In this document: positions 8,583-18,000 of the stretch, piece after piece
Layout: each line of letters begins with the position of its first letter
How positions within the stretch are numbered: position 1 is the first letter of the stretch
Origin: Halorussus salinisoli
Lineage (GTDB): Archaea; Halobacteriota; Halobacteria; Halobacteriales; Haladaptataceae
Direction: 5' to 3'
NCBI GenBank assembly: GCA_005239435.1
Contig: SZNP01000006.1
Coordinates: forward strand, 1-64,000
DNA length: 64,000 nucleotides
Position numbers and translations under genes: made by a program
The notes under the pieces: generated by a model
Seen by the model: the letters and a program-made list of their open reading frames with translations, nothing else
Told to the model about the DNA's origin: nothing
Databases searched by the model: none

Positions 8583-9536
8583 ATGACCGACCTCGTGACT
8601 TTCGGCGAGACGATGTTACGGCTCTCGCCGCCGAACGGCGAGCGACTGGAGACCACCGACGACCTCGAATTCCGGGCCGCGGGCGCGGAGAGCAACGTCG
8701 CGGTCGCGGCCGCGCGTCTCGGCGCGGACGCGGCATGGACCTCGAAACTCCCCGACTCGCCGCTCGGGCGGCGCGTGGTGGCTGGCCTCCGGCGACACGG
8801 CGTCGAGACCGACGTGGTGTGGACCGACGAGGGCCGACAGGGGACCTACTACCTCGAACACGGCGGCAAGCCCCGCGGGTCGAACGTCATCTACGACCGC
8901 GAGGGCGCGGCGGTCACGACCGCCGAGTTCGAGGAGTTGCCCGTCGAGCGCGTCCGCGAGGCCGAGGCGTTCCACACGTCCGGCATCACGCCCGCGCTCT
9001 CTTCGACGCTCGAATCGACCACGGCCGACCTGCTGGCGACGGCCCAGGACGCCGGAACCGCGACCAGTTTCGACGTGAACTACCGGTCGAAGCTCTGGGA
9101 CCCCGAGGAGGCCCGCGAGACCCTCGAATCGCTGTTCCCCGACGTGGACCTCCTGCTGGTCGCCGAACGCGACGCCCGCGAGGTGCTGGGCCGCGAGGGC
9201 GACGCCGCCGACATCGCCGCGGGACTCGCCGACGAGTTCGACTTCGAGACGGTCGTCGTCACTCGCGGCGAGGAGGGCGCGCTGGCGCGCCACGACGGCG
9301 ACGTGTACGAGCAACCCGCCATCGAGACCGACACCCTGGACCCCATCGGGACGGGCGACGCCTTCCTCGGTGCGTTCCTCTCGCGCCGCCTCGCGGGCGA
9401 TAACGTGGCGACCGCGCTCGAATACGGCTCTGCGACCGCCGCGCTCAAGCGCACGATTCCCGGCGACGTGGCGGTCGTCACCCGCGAGGAGGTCGAGACC
9501 GTGCTGGCCGAGGAGGGTGGCGAGATCTCGCGGTGA
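8583..9536 (+). CDS. kdgK: 2-keto-3-deoxygluconate kinase (PfkB family)
   Basis: A 317-residue ribokinase/PfkB-fold sugar kinase. The N-terminus ([17 protein letters not shown]), the substrate loop [16 protein letters not shown] (about 38-53), and the C-terminal PfkB signature [18 protein letters not shown] with the catalytic aspartate are all present. The closest known group is the haloarchaeal KDG kinase of the semi-phosphorylative Entner-Doudoroff pathway, which makes 2-keto-3-deoxy-6-phosphogluconate. Other PfkB sugars such as fructose or ribose are less likely given the N-terminal motif. It has its own TATA box and stands alone as a transcription unit. Confidence 0.87.
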   Translation: MTDLVTFGETMLRLSPPNGERLETTDDLEFRAAGAESNVAVAAARLGADAAWTSKLPDSPLGRRVVAGLRRHGVETDVVWTDEGRQGTYYLEHGGKPRGSNVIYDREGAAVTTAEFEELPVERVREAEAFHTSGITPALSSTLESTTADLLATAQDAGTATSFDVNYRSKLWDPEEARETLESLFPDVDLLLVAERDAREVLGREGDAADIAAGLADEFDFETVVVTRGEEGALARHDGDVYEQPAIETDTLDPIGTGDAFLGAFLSRRLAGDNVATALEYGSATAALKRTIPGDVAVVTREEVETVLAEEGGEISR

Positions 9537-9666
9537 CGACGACGCTCCGATGGACAGACTCGGGCATCAGAGGCCCTATTTGTCCACCGACGCCGGAAGA
9601 TTTCGTCACTCGGCTTCGAAGAGGCCAGAAGACGTATTACCGATTGCTGATTCACGGACGACCGTC

Positions 9667-10953
9667 ATGAAGCGATTAGCAACCGCCCTACTGGTACTCG
9701 TCGTAACCGCGAGTATCGCACCCTCCGTCGTCGCAGGTAGTATCGCACCCTCCACGACTTCCCCCGCGTCCGCGACAGCGGGACAGGCGTCCGGGCAGGC
9801 CTACGCCGGGACCCACGTCTCGTTCGACGCCTCCGAGCGCGCCGTGACCGACTACGCGGTCCACGGCGAGACGATGCTGGACTCCGTGAAAGTCCAGTCC
9901 GAGAGCGAAGTCGAGAACGGCGGCCTCGTGGGCGTCGGGGCCTCGCTGTCTGGCGTGACCCGAATCGAAGGCGCTGGTCTCGGCGTCGGCGCGACGACGA
10001 ACACCGAGGCCCGCGTCGACGCCGACAGCGGCGCGACCATCACGGCCCACGACAACGGCCACGGCGTCCTCGTGGTCGCGTCGGGCGACCAGTCGGAGTA
10101 CGTCGTCGCCAACCTCTCGGCGGGCGCGAACGCCTCCGCGGAGAGCGACGCGCAGGTCGAAGTGACCACCGAGAACGGCACGGAAGGTACCTTCGTCGTG
10201 GTCGGCGAAGGGAACGTCACCGTCAACGACGAAGGCGACGTGACCGCGCAACTCGGCGACGACGGCCGCCTCGCCTTCCGGTCGTACCCCGAAGGGAAGG
10301 ACGACGGCGACGAGAAGCAGGAGGACCTCATAGCCAGCGGCGAATCGAAGGCCGAAGCCTACGTGATGGTCGAAGACGGTGAAACCGTGGTCGATACCGT
10401 GAGCTACGACGGGAACACCACGGTCGAGGCCGCGCAGACCGCCGAAGGCGGGGTCTCCTTCACCGTCAATCGGACGACCCACGAGGGGACCGTCTTCGTC
10501 ACCAGCGTCTCCGAGAAGGCGCTGAACGCCACCGAGGACCTCGAAGTCGCAGTTGACGGCGAGGCCGCGGTCGAAGCCCGGACCTACACCCAACTGAAGA
10601 GCGCAGTCGGGAGCGAGCAGTCGCGGTATCTGGTCGAGAGCGCGGCGAGCGGGTCGGCCGACGCCCGAACCGACGTGCTGGTCGCGGTCAACCACTTCTC
10701 CGAGCGCACGGTTTCGATGCAGTCGGAGTCGGCGAGCGACGAGACGTCCTCGGAGACGACCGACAGCCAGCAGACCACCGACGACGGCGAGACGACCGAC
10801 GACGGCCAGACCACCGACGAGTCGGACGGTGAGACGAACGCCACGAGTACCGGAGACGACGACACGGGCAACGGCGGAAGCGTTCCCGGCTTTACGCCCG
10901 TGACGGCCGTCGTCGCGGTAGTCGCGGCGACCCTGCTGGCGCGACTTCGGTAG
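9667..10953 (+). CDS. Secreted surface protein with PGF-CTERM sorting signal
   Basis: A 428-residue exported protein. Residues 1-23 are a Sec signal peptide (MKRLATALLVLVV). The body is an acidic, beta-rich domain with many N-glycosylation sequons (NLS, NAS, NGT, NVT, NTT). From about 360 to 405 there is a Thr/Asp/Glu-rich linker built on TTDDGET/TTDDGQT repeats. The C-terminus has VPGFTP, a hydrophobic helix and a terminal arginine, the tripartite PGF-CTERM signal that archaeosortase ArtA processes. So the product should be cut and lipid-anchored on the outer face. The function of the main domain is not recognised. The ATG at 9667 is set by the signal peptide. Confidence 0.85.
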   Translation: MKRLATALLVLVVTASIAPSVVAGSIAPSTTSPASATAGQASGQAYAGTHVSFDASERAVTDYAVHGETMLDSVKVQSESEVENGGLVGVGASLSGVTRIEGAGLGVGATTNTEARVDADSGATITAHDNGHGVLVVASGDQSEYVVANLSAGANASAESDAQVEVTTENGTEGTFVVVGEGNVTVNDEGDVTAQLGDDGRLAFRSYPEGKDDGDEKQEDLIASGESKAEAYVMVEDGETVVDTVSYDGNTTVEAAQTAEGGVSFTVNRTTHEGTVFVTSVSEKALNATEDLEVAVDGEAAVEARTYTQLKSAVGSEQSRYLVESAASGSADARTDVLVAVNHFSERTVSMQSESASDETSSETTDSQQTTDDGETTDDGQTTDESDGETNATSTGDDDTGNGGSVPGFTPVTAVVAVVAATLLARLR

Positions 10954-11061
10954 TCGGTTCCGCTTCTCGGGGTCGTTCCCTCCCGAATTTCGAGACGCTT
11001 CTCCCGGCCCTGCGTGCCGAGTGGCGAACATCTAAATCCACTGGGCGTCGTCAGTTCGAAC

Positions 11062-12471
11062 ATGACAACGCACGTCGTCATCATCGGTGCGTACGGGAGC
11101 GCCGGAGTGGCAGTCGCTCAAGAGTTGGTCGACGAGGAGGACGTGGAACTGACGCTCGTGGACGACGGCAAACCCGGTGGCGGTCTCTGCATTCTAAAAG
11201 GGTGTATGCCCTCGAAGGAGATTCTGTCTGCCGGAGAACACCGGTTTCAGGCCCGCCACGACCACCGCGTCGAGGGCGTGCCCGAGGTGGACCTCGAATC
11301 GGTCGTGGCGACCAAGGACGAACACGTTCACAACTTCGCGGAGCATCGCCGGGCCGCGGTCCACGGCCTCGCGGAGCGCGAGAACGTCGAGTTCCGCCAC
11401 CGGACCGCTCGGTTCGTGGACGACCACACCGTCGCGGTCGGCGACCGGGAGATCGAGGCCGACTACGTGGTCGTCGCGACCGGTTCGACGGTCAACGTGC
11501 CGGACCTGAACGGAATCGAGGACGTGGACTACCTGACCAGCGCGGACGTGCTGGACGCGACCGAGTTCCCCGACTCGGGGGTCGTGATGGGCTTTGGCTA
11601 CGTCGGACTGGAGATGGTCCCGTACCTCTCGGAGGCCGCCGAGATGGACGTCACGGTGATCGAACACGACGATTACCCGCTTGACGAGGGCGACGAGGCG
11701 TTTCAGAAGACGATGCTGGACGTCTACCGCGAGGAGTTCGACGTGGACGTGCTGACGGACACCTACGAGCAGTCGGTGGAGGAGACGGCAGACGGCGGGG
11801 TTCGCCTGCACGTGAAGCGCGGAGATTCGGCCGGTCGGCGTGAGACCGTCGAGGCCGACCAGCTATTTCTGTTCACGGGCCGCCGTCCGGCAGTCGATGG
11901 TCTCGGACTGGAGAACACCCCGCTCGAAGCCGAGCGAGGGTGGGTGAGCGACACGATGCAGGCCCGCGACGACGAGCGCGTCTTCGTCGCCGGCGACGCC
12001 AACGGTCAGGAACCAATCCTCCACGTCGCCAAAGAGCAGGGGTTCCTGACGGCCGAGAACGTCCTCCGGCACCGCGAGGGCGCTGAACTGAAACCGTACC
12101 GGAACACCCACCACCACGTCGTCTTCTCGGGACTCGGCGTCTACCCCTTCGCACGGGTCGGGGCCTCCGAGGAGGTGCTGGCCGCCGAGGACCGCGACTA
12201 CGTGGCCGTCACGCGCGAGGCCAGTAGCGACGGGGTGTTCACGACCAAGGCGGTCCCGCGCGGACTGGCGAAACTGGTCGTGGACGCCGACGACGGCACG
12301 GTACTCGGGTATCAGGGCCTCCACTACCACGCCGACGTGATGGCCAAGACGATGCAGGTCGTCGTGGAGACGGGGATGGACGTGCGCGAGATTCCCGACC
12401 GGGCGTACCACCCGACGACGCCCGAGATTCTGGACGGTCTGGTTCGAGAGGCGAGCGAGAAACTGAGCTAA
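11062..12471 (+). CDS. FAD/NAD(P)-dependent disulfide oxidoreductase (dihydrolipoamide dehydrogenase-like)
   Basis: A 469-residue class I pyridine-nucleotide-disulfide oxidoreductase. The redox pair is CILKGC in GGLCILKGCMPSKE, followed by ATGSTVNVP, a second dinucleotide fold (GFGYVGLEM), FTGRRPAVDGL, FVAGDANG, and YHPTTPE near the end in place of the usual HxHPT of the dimer-partner active site. The first Rossmann motif is unusual (IIGAYGSAGVAVA). No 2-oxoacid dehydrogenase, glycine cleavage or mercury genes are nearby, so the substrate is open: lipoamide, low-molecular-weight disulfides or a metal are all possible. The ATG at 11062 precedes the Rossmann fold directly. Its last 4 bases overlap the convergent YHS/TRASH-like gene. 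Confidence 0.82.
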   Translation: MTTHVVIIGAYGSAGVAVAQELVDEEDVELTLVDDGKPGGGLCILKGCMPSKEILSAGEHRFQARHDHRVEGVPEVDLESVVATKDEHVHNFAEHRRAAVHGLAERENVEFRHRTARFVDDHTVAVGDREIEADYVVVATGSTVNVPDLNGIEDVDYLTSADVLDATEFPDSGVVMGFGYVGLEMVPYLSEAAEMDVTVIEHDDYPLDEGDEAFQKTMLDVYREEFDVDVLTDTYEQSVEETADGGVRLHVKRGDSAGRRETVEADQLFLFTGRRPAVDGLGLENTPLEAERGWVSDTMQARDDERVFVAGDANGQEPILHVAKEQGFLTAENVLRHREGAELKPYRNTHHHVVFSGLGVYPFARVGASEEVLAAEDRDYVAVTREASSDGVFTTKAVPRGLAKLVVDADDGTVLGYQGLHYHADVMAKTMQVVVETGMDVREIPDRAYHPTTPEILDGLVREASEKLS

Positions 12472-12641
12472 GCGTACTCCTCGGGATCCTCCTCGAAGGT
12501 GTCGCGGTGTTCCGCGCTACAGAAGACGTAGGTCTCGCCCTCGTACTCGACCTGCGCGACCGCGAACTCCTCGTCGCGGTAATCGGTCTCCTCCAGACTC
12601 CCCCTGTCGATGTCGGCCCCGCAGACAGCGCACTGTGCCAT
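12468..12641 (-). CDS. Small YHS/TRASH-like metal-binding protein (57 aa)
   Basis: This short gene codes for 57 residues beginning MAQCAVCGAD and ending FCSAEHRDTFEEDPEEYA. The arrangement Cys4-x2-Cys7 followed by FC(41)SAEH(45)RDTF and PEEY resembles TRASH/YHS domains, which bind metals through a C-x2-C knuckle and a C-x3-C/H pair. Here the last ligand would be His45 instead of Cys. The ORF is full of G/C third positions and the motif is coherent from start to stop, so I regard it as real. Its stop overlaps the stop of the convergent oxidoreductase by 4 bases. A role in metal sensing or delivery is inference. Confidence 0.8.
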   Translation of the reverse strand: MAQCAVCGADIDRGSLEETDYRDEEFAVAQVEYEGETYVFCSAEHRDTFEEDPEEYA

Positions 12642-12927
12642 CGTCGGTACTACAGGGGCCAGTGCGGAAAGAATTGGGGCCGGAACGCGGTTCGGAAATC
12701 GGCTACGATGTGACTATATATTTCCCTTATCCCCCTATAATTAGGTTTAATAATCCTCTGCGTGTCTACACTCGACCTAATCACCCGACGCGGCTCACGG
12801 CAGTGTCGAGAGTTCGAGAAGTCGCCACCTCTCTCGACACCTTCGAGAGGGCAGTTCCTTCCCGTGCCTCCATCAGATTCAGTGAGTAGCCGCAACCTAT
12901 TCGTATCTGACCGGCGAACTATCTCGT

Positions 12928-13320
12928 ATGGCACTCCTAGAGATAAATCTCGAAAAGCCAGCCCTCGTAGAAGAGTATCAGTATCCCGGCGAAACGTCGA
13001 CAGGCACCCAGTCGACCGGCGATACGACGGACTCCGAGTCGTCTGGCGGCGGCAAGGGCAAACTCCTCGGCCTGCTCGCAGTCGTGGCCGGAGTCGGCCT
13101 GCTCGTCTGGAAACTCAAGAGTCGCGGCGGCACCGAGCAGACGGAAGTCACCGAGTTCGAGGAGGAACAGGAGTACGAACACGGTCCGGAACCCGACATC
13201 GGCCAAGACGACGTTGGCAGTGACGAGAGCGGCGGCGTGAAACGCAAGGCCGCCGGTTTCCTCGGTCTCGTGGTCGCAGTCGTCAGTCTCGTGAGCGTCG
13301 CTCGCAAGCGCCGGAACTAG
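12928..13320 (+). CDS. Hypothetical membrane protein with two hydrophobic segments
   Basis: A 130-residue protein: short N-terminal segment, Ser/Thr/Gly-rich linker, a membrane helix (about 45-61, LLGLLAVVAGVGLLVW) followed by KLKSR, an acidic stretch rich in Glu, and a second hydrophobic segment (about 109-124) ending RKRRN. Basic residues after each helix suggest an inside location for those ends. I do not recognise the family. Upstream DNA (12690-12780) is AT-rich. Codon usage is normal. Confidence 0.65.
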   Translation: MALLEINLEKPALVEEYQYPGETSTGTQSTGDTTDSESSGGGKGKLLGLLAVVAGVGLLVWKLKSRGGTEQTEVTEFEEEQEYEHGPEPDIGQDDVGSDESGGVKRKAAGFLGLVVAVVSLVSVARKRRN

Positions 13321-13740
13321 AAACTGCTCTTTTGGCTCTCGTGGTCTGCTGGTCGTCGTTCGACCCAGGACGTACGGCGACTTCGGTCCGGGCGAACCGG
13401 AAGAACACCGTATTCGCAAGACTGCGACGGAGAAGCTATCTAGCTGCTCGAACCGATCAGGACCGCACCGCCCGGCACCGCGACTGCGATGGCCTCACGC
13501 CTCCCCAACCTCTTGCACGGGTGGGCGCGGCGCGGGTGGGCGCGGCCACTCGCGCCGGGTCGAAGAAGTGAGAAAACACGCGCCGAGACGGAGGCGTGGC
13601 TGTCGAGTTACTGAGGGGAGTCGGAGCCGCAGTTCCGGGAGACTGGGGTGGTCGAGCGACGATTCTCGATTTCCTTCGTCAGCCCACGGGCAAGAAAACT
13701 TAAATGGTCGGTGTGAGTTAGCCGAACGTAACCGAGTATC
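13321..13740. other. Intergenic region with dispersed repeat copy
   Basis: No gene is supported. It contains element copy B (13433-13560). Downstream, an AAACTTAAATGG motif around 13696-13707 could be the promoter of the FlaD/E-like gene. Confidence 0.45.
13433..13560 (+). repeat. Dispersed intergenic element, copy B
   Basis: AAGCTATCTAGCTGCTCGAA, then ACCGCACCGCCCGGCACCGC, then GCCTCACGCCTCCCCAACCTC-type sequence identical to copy A over about 19 bases. In place of the palindrome there are two tandem copies of GCGGGTGGGCGCG-like sequence, then CTCGCGCCGGG. Boundaries are approximate. Confidence 0.6.
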
Positions 13741-14220
13741 ATGTCGACACCGACCGGAGATTACGACCTGCGCGAACTGCGTCGCCTCGCGGACCCGAAC
13801 CGGGAGACCCCCGAGGTGTTCGACGACGGCGAGGGGCTGCCCGCGCCGCCCGAGGAGGTGTTGCGCCACAGCGAGCGCGACGAACTCGTCCGACTTCAGA
13901 GCCAGTTTTCGGCCGCGGGCGCGCTCCCCGAGCGACCGTATCTCGACAGTCTCCCCGACCAGTACAGCACCGAGGTCGTCGTCTTCGAGTGGCTCGACTT
14001 CCTCATCAACAAGGCCGGGTTCGAGAACACCGGCAACGCCCTCCAGTACTACGAGGAAGTCGGCTGGATAACCGAGCGGGTCCGCGAGGACCTCCGGGAG
14101 TACATGCGCGGGTTCTCCGAAGTCGAGAGCTTCGACCCCGACAAACCCGGCCCCGCCGACCTCGACGTGGACGACCACGTCCTGAGTCTGGTGTACATCG
14201 CGCGGTTGGCGTCGGTGTAG
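13741..14220 (+). CDS. FlaD/E-domain protein (archaellum-component-like)
   Basis: A 159-residue soluble protein. Residues about 62-125 match the FlaD/E domain of haloarchaeal archaellum accessory proteins: YLDSLPDQYSTEVVVFEWLDF, then a helix with GNALQYYEEVGWI, then RVREDLREYM. The N-terminal half is an acidic helical region. In motor operons FlaD/E proteins are part of the motor switch complex that links archaella to CheF/CheY. No fla, arl or che genes are in this window, so this is a stand-alone paralogue. Its partner is unknown. It ends exactly where the convergent HNH gene ends, with no spacer. Confidence 0.8.
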   Translation: MSTPTGDYDLRELRRLADPNRETPEVFDDGEGLPAPPEEVLRHSERDELVRLQSQFSAAGALPERPYLDSLPDQYSTEVVVFEWLDFLINKAGFENTGNALQYYEEVGWITERVREDLREYMRGFSEVESFDPDKPGPADLDVDDHVLSLVYIARLASV

Positions 14221-14924
14221 CTACGTCGGCGACCAGTCGAGTCGCTCGTTCCGGCGTCGAAGGTACTCCGGCGACGGACCGGTCCCGTCGCCGAACCGTA
14301 TCTCCTCGCCGTCTCTGTCGGCCAGCGTCCGGCGGAGAACGTCGCTGTTCGTCTCGAAGGCGGGATTCAGCCTGAGTCGATACTCCGAGTCGAAGGTGAA
14401 CAGGCCGCGGTCGAACGCGGCGTGATGGGTCCTGTCGAGCGCCAGCACGTTCTCGAAGTCGGCGCGCAGGTCGGCGAACTCGCTCCACGGGAGGACGTGC
14501 GCCACGTCCAGCAGGCCAACGTAGTCCACCCCCGAGACGGGACACCGGTCGCCGTACCGGCCGAGGACTGTCTCGCGGAACTCGGGATGGACCCGCCTGC
14601 CGGTCGCGGTCGTCTCGTACTCGGTGGCGGTGTAGGTCGGGACGGTGTCGGGCGTCGGTGCGTCGGCGGTCGAGTCGGGGAGTCGTCGTACTCTAGCGAG
14701 AGGATGCGGTACGTTCCGGGCGAGAGTTGCGCGATTTCGTCGTGCTGGCGGAGTTGCCGCATCGTCTTGCTGAGCGACTGGCCGTGGGTGTTCGACTCCG
14801 GAAACTCTGCTTCGAGTCGCTCGCGCGACTGGTCCAGCAGGTCCTGTCGTTCGACCACCGCCAGCCCCGTCTGCTCGCGGTAGCGTGCCAGTTCCTCCCG
14901 GACGACTTCGCGCCAGCGCGACAT
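14221..14924 (-). pseudogene. HNH endonuclease gene, broken by a -1 frameshift
   Basis: The first part (from ATG 14924) reads MSRWREVVREELARYREQTG and a helical N-terminal domain ending near GTYRILSLEYDD. The rest, in another frame, reads CPVSG, then LLDVAHVLPWSEF, ENVLALDRTHHAAFDRGLF and FDSEYRL, a clear HNH domain with paired Cys/His metal ligands, ending at the TAG at 14221. The frames meet at a run of four C on the coding strand (14677-14680). A fifth C there would give one open frame of exactly 234 codons plus stop. Either the gene is inactivated or the assembly lost one base in the homopolymer. The family fits haloarchaeal HNH proteins of restriction-endonuclease type; DNA substrate unknown. 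Confidence 0.82.
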
Positions 14925-15055
14925 CTCGCGTCGGTGGACGGATCGGTCGGCCGTAGATCTTTCGCTCGAACGCGACTCCCGAACGAGGGCGGCGAGGCGT
15001 GGGTACTATTTACCCGCGAAGCTAGAAGACCCACAACGGGAGACCAACGTAGGGA

Positions 15056-18000
15056 ATGAGAGGCCACCGCGAACAGCCACCGGAAGGGGACCGAAGTCTG
15101 TCACCGACTCCCGATTTCGGCGACGACTTCTTCGAGAAGATGGTCGCGTCGGCCAACGACGCGGTGATCACCGCCGACGCCGACGGGACGATAGTCTACG
15201 CCAACGAGGCGGTCGAAGACCTGCTGGGTTACGCACCGACGGAGGTACGGGGTCGCCAGTTCGGCGAGTTCGTACCCGACCGCCTCCGCGACCGGTACGA
15301 CGGGTGGTTCGACCGCTACACCGAGGGCGACGACGGGACCCCGCTCGACGACGAGACCTACGAGGTGACGTGGGTGACCGCCGACGGCGAGGAGATGCGC
15401 CTCTCGGTGTCGGGGTTCGTCCACGTGAGCGACGGCCAACAGTTGTTCACCGGATTCGTTCGAGAGGCCCGCGACCCGGACGCCTCGACCGAGCGACTCC
15501 GGGAGGAGGAGGCGCTCATCGAGGAGATTTTCGACACCAGTCCGATTGCCGTAACGGTCAGAGGCGCCGACCGCGAACTCCTGCGGGCGAACGAGCGGGC
15601 CGCCGAACTGGTCGGCGTCGGATCCGACCAACTCCTCTACGAAAACGACGGAGAAGACGAAGAAGAAGGCTGGACCGTCTACGACACCGAGGGCGAACCG
15701 CTGACACGCGACGAGTACCCCGTCAGTCACGCCTACGAGACCGGCGAACCGGTGTACAACGAGGAGGTTATCGTCGAGCAACCGAGTAGCAAGCGGGTCC
15801 ACCTTTCGGTCAACGCGGCCCCGGTCAAAGACGACGGTGAGGTCAAACGGGTCGTGAGCGCCGCCGAGGACATCACCGAACTGAAAGAGACCCAGTTCGA
15901 ACTCGAACGCCGCCACGAGGAACTCGAAACCGAACTCTCGGAGGTGTTCAGCCGAATCGCCGACGCCTTCTTCGCGCTGAACGACGACTGGCAGTTCACG
16001 TACGTCAACGACGAAGCCGAGGAACTACTCCTCAGCCGAGAGGAGGACCTCCTCGGCGAGAACGTCTGGGAGGTGTTCTCCGAGGCCGAGGGAACGACGT
16101 TCCAGCGCAAGTACGAGCGAGCGATGGAGACCCAGGAACCGGTCTCGTTCGTGGAGTACTACCGGCCGCTTTCGACCTGGTTCGAGGTCAGAGCGTACCC
16201 CTCCGAGACGGGACTCTCGGTCTACTTCCGCGACGTGACCGAGCGCAAGGAGCGCGAGCAGGAACTCGAACGTTACGAGACTATCGTCGAGACCGTCGAG
16301 GACGGCATCTACACGGTGGGGACCGACGGGACGTTCTCGATGGTCAACTCCGCGTTCACCGAGATAACCGGCTACGACGACGAGGAACTCATCGGAACCC
16401 GACCGTCGAGGTTCTACGACGAAGATATCGAAGCGACCATCGAGCAGCGACAGCGGGAGATACTGGCGGGGGAGCTATCCTCGGCAACCGTCGAACACGA
16501 CCTGGAGACCGCCGACGGCGACACGCTACGAGTCGAAGTCACGTTCGTGGCGCGTCCGACCGACGACGGCCACGAGCGCATCGGCGTCCTCCGGGACGTG
16601 ACCGAGCGCAAGGAACGCGAGCGGGAACTCCGGAACCGCGTCAAGCAACAGCGTGCAGTCGCGGAGTTCTCGCAGGCGGCGCTCACCGACCGCTCGCTCG
16701 ACGACCTGTTCGACGAGGCGGTCGAACTCGTCTGCGAAACGCTCGGCCACGACTACTGCAAGGTGTTGGAACTGTTCCCCGAAGACGGCGAACTCCTGCT
16801 CCGGAACGGAGTCGGGTGGGACGAGGGCATCGTCGGGTCGGCCACGGTCGCCGACGACCGCGGGTCGCAGGCGGGCTACACCCTCATCTCCGACGAACCG
16901 GTCGTCGTCGAGAACCTCGAAACCGACGACCGGTTCTCCGGTCCCGAACTCCTCGAGACTCACGGCGTGAAGAGCGGCATCAGCACTGTCATCGGGTCGC
17001 CCGACGGTCCGTGGGGGATTCTCGGCACCCACCACACCGAGACCGGAACGTACGCCGACCACGACGTGCAGTTCGTCCAGAGCATCGCCCACATCCTCTC
17101 GACCGCAATCCGACGGCGCGAGCGCGAGCGGGAACTCGAACGCTACGAGACCATCGTCGAGACCATCGACGACGGGGTGTACGCGCTCGACTCCGACGAG
17201 CGGTTCGTGATGGTCAACGACGCGTTCTGCGAGATGACGGGCTACGACCGCGAGCAACTCGTCGGCGAACCCGCTTCGACGGTCCACAGCGAGGCGATAA
17301 GCGAAACCGCCGCGGAGATGAGCGAGACCGCCGCAGACCGTCCCGAGAACGCGGTGCTGGAGTTCGACCTACAGACCACCGACGGCGACACGATTCCGGT
17401 CGAAACTCGGTTCGGTCCGTATCGGTACGACGAGACGCGGTTCGCCCGGACCGGAGTCGTCCGCGACGTCACCCAGCGAAAGTGGTTCGAGCAGACCCTG
17501 ACCGCGCTCCACGAGTCGAGTCGGGAACTCCTCCAACTCGAAACCGAGTCGGCGGTCTCCGAGTCGGTCCTCCGGACCGCGGCCGACGTACTCGGCATCG
17601 AGGGTGCGGCCATCTACCTGTGGGACGACGAGGAGGCGCACCTCGTTCCGACTGCGAACACGGAGTACGTCGCCGACATCTTCGGCGACCTGCCGGCGTT
17701 CGAACCCGGCGACACCGCCATCACCTGGGAAGCGTTCGCCGACGGTCGGACCATCGCGTTCGACGACGTTCGGGAAACCGACCTCACACACCGCGAAGAC
17801 ACGCCGCTCCGAAGCGGCATCTGGATTCCGCTCGGCAGTCACGGCGTCCTCGCGGTCGTCTCCGAGGAAGTCGCCGGGTTCGGGTCGGACGAGAAGCAAC
17901 TCGCCGACCTGCTGGCCGCCACCGCCGAGGCCGCCCTCGACCGAGTGGAACGCGAGCGCGAACGCCGCGAACACGAGCGCAAGCTCGAAGAGCAGAACGA

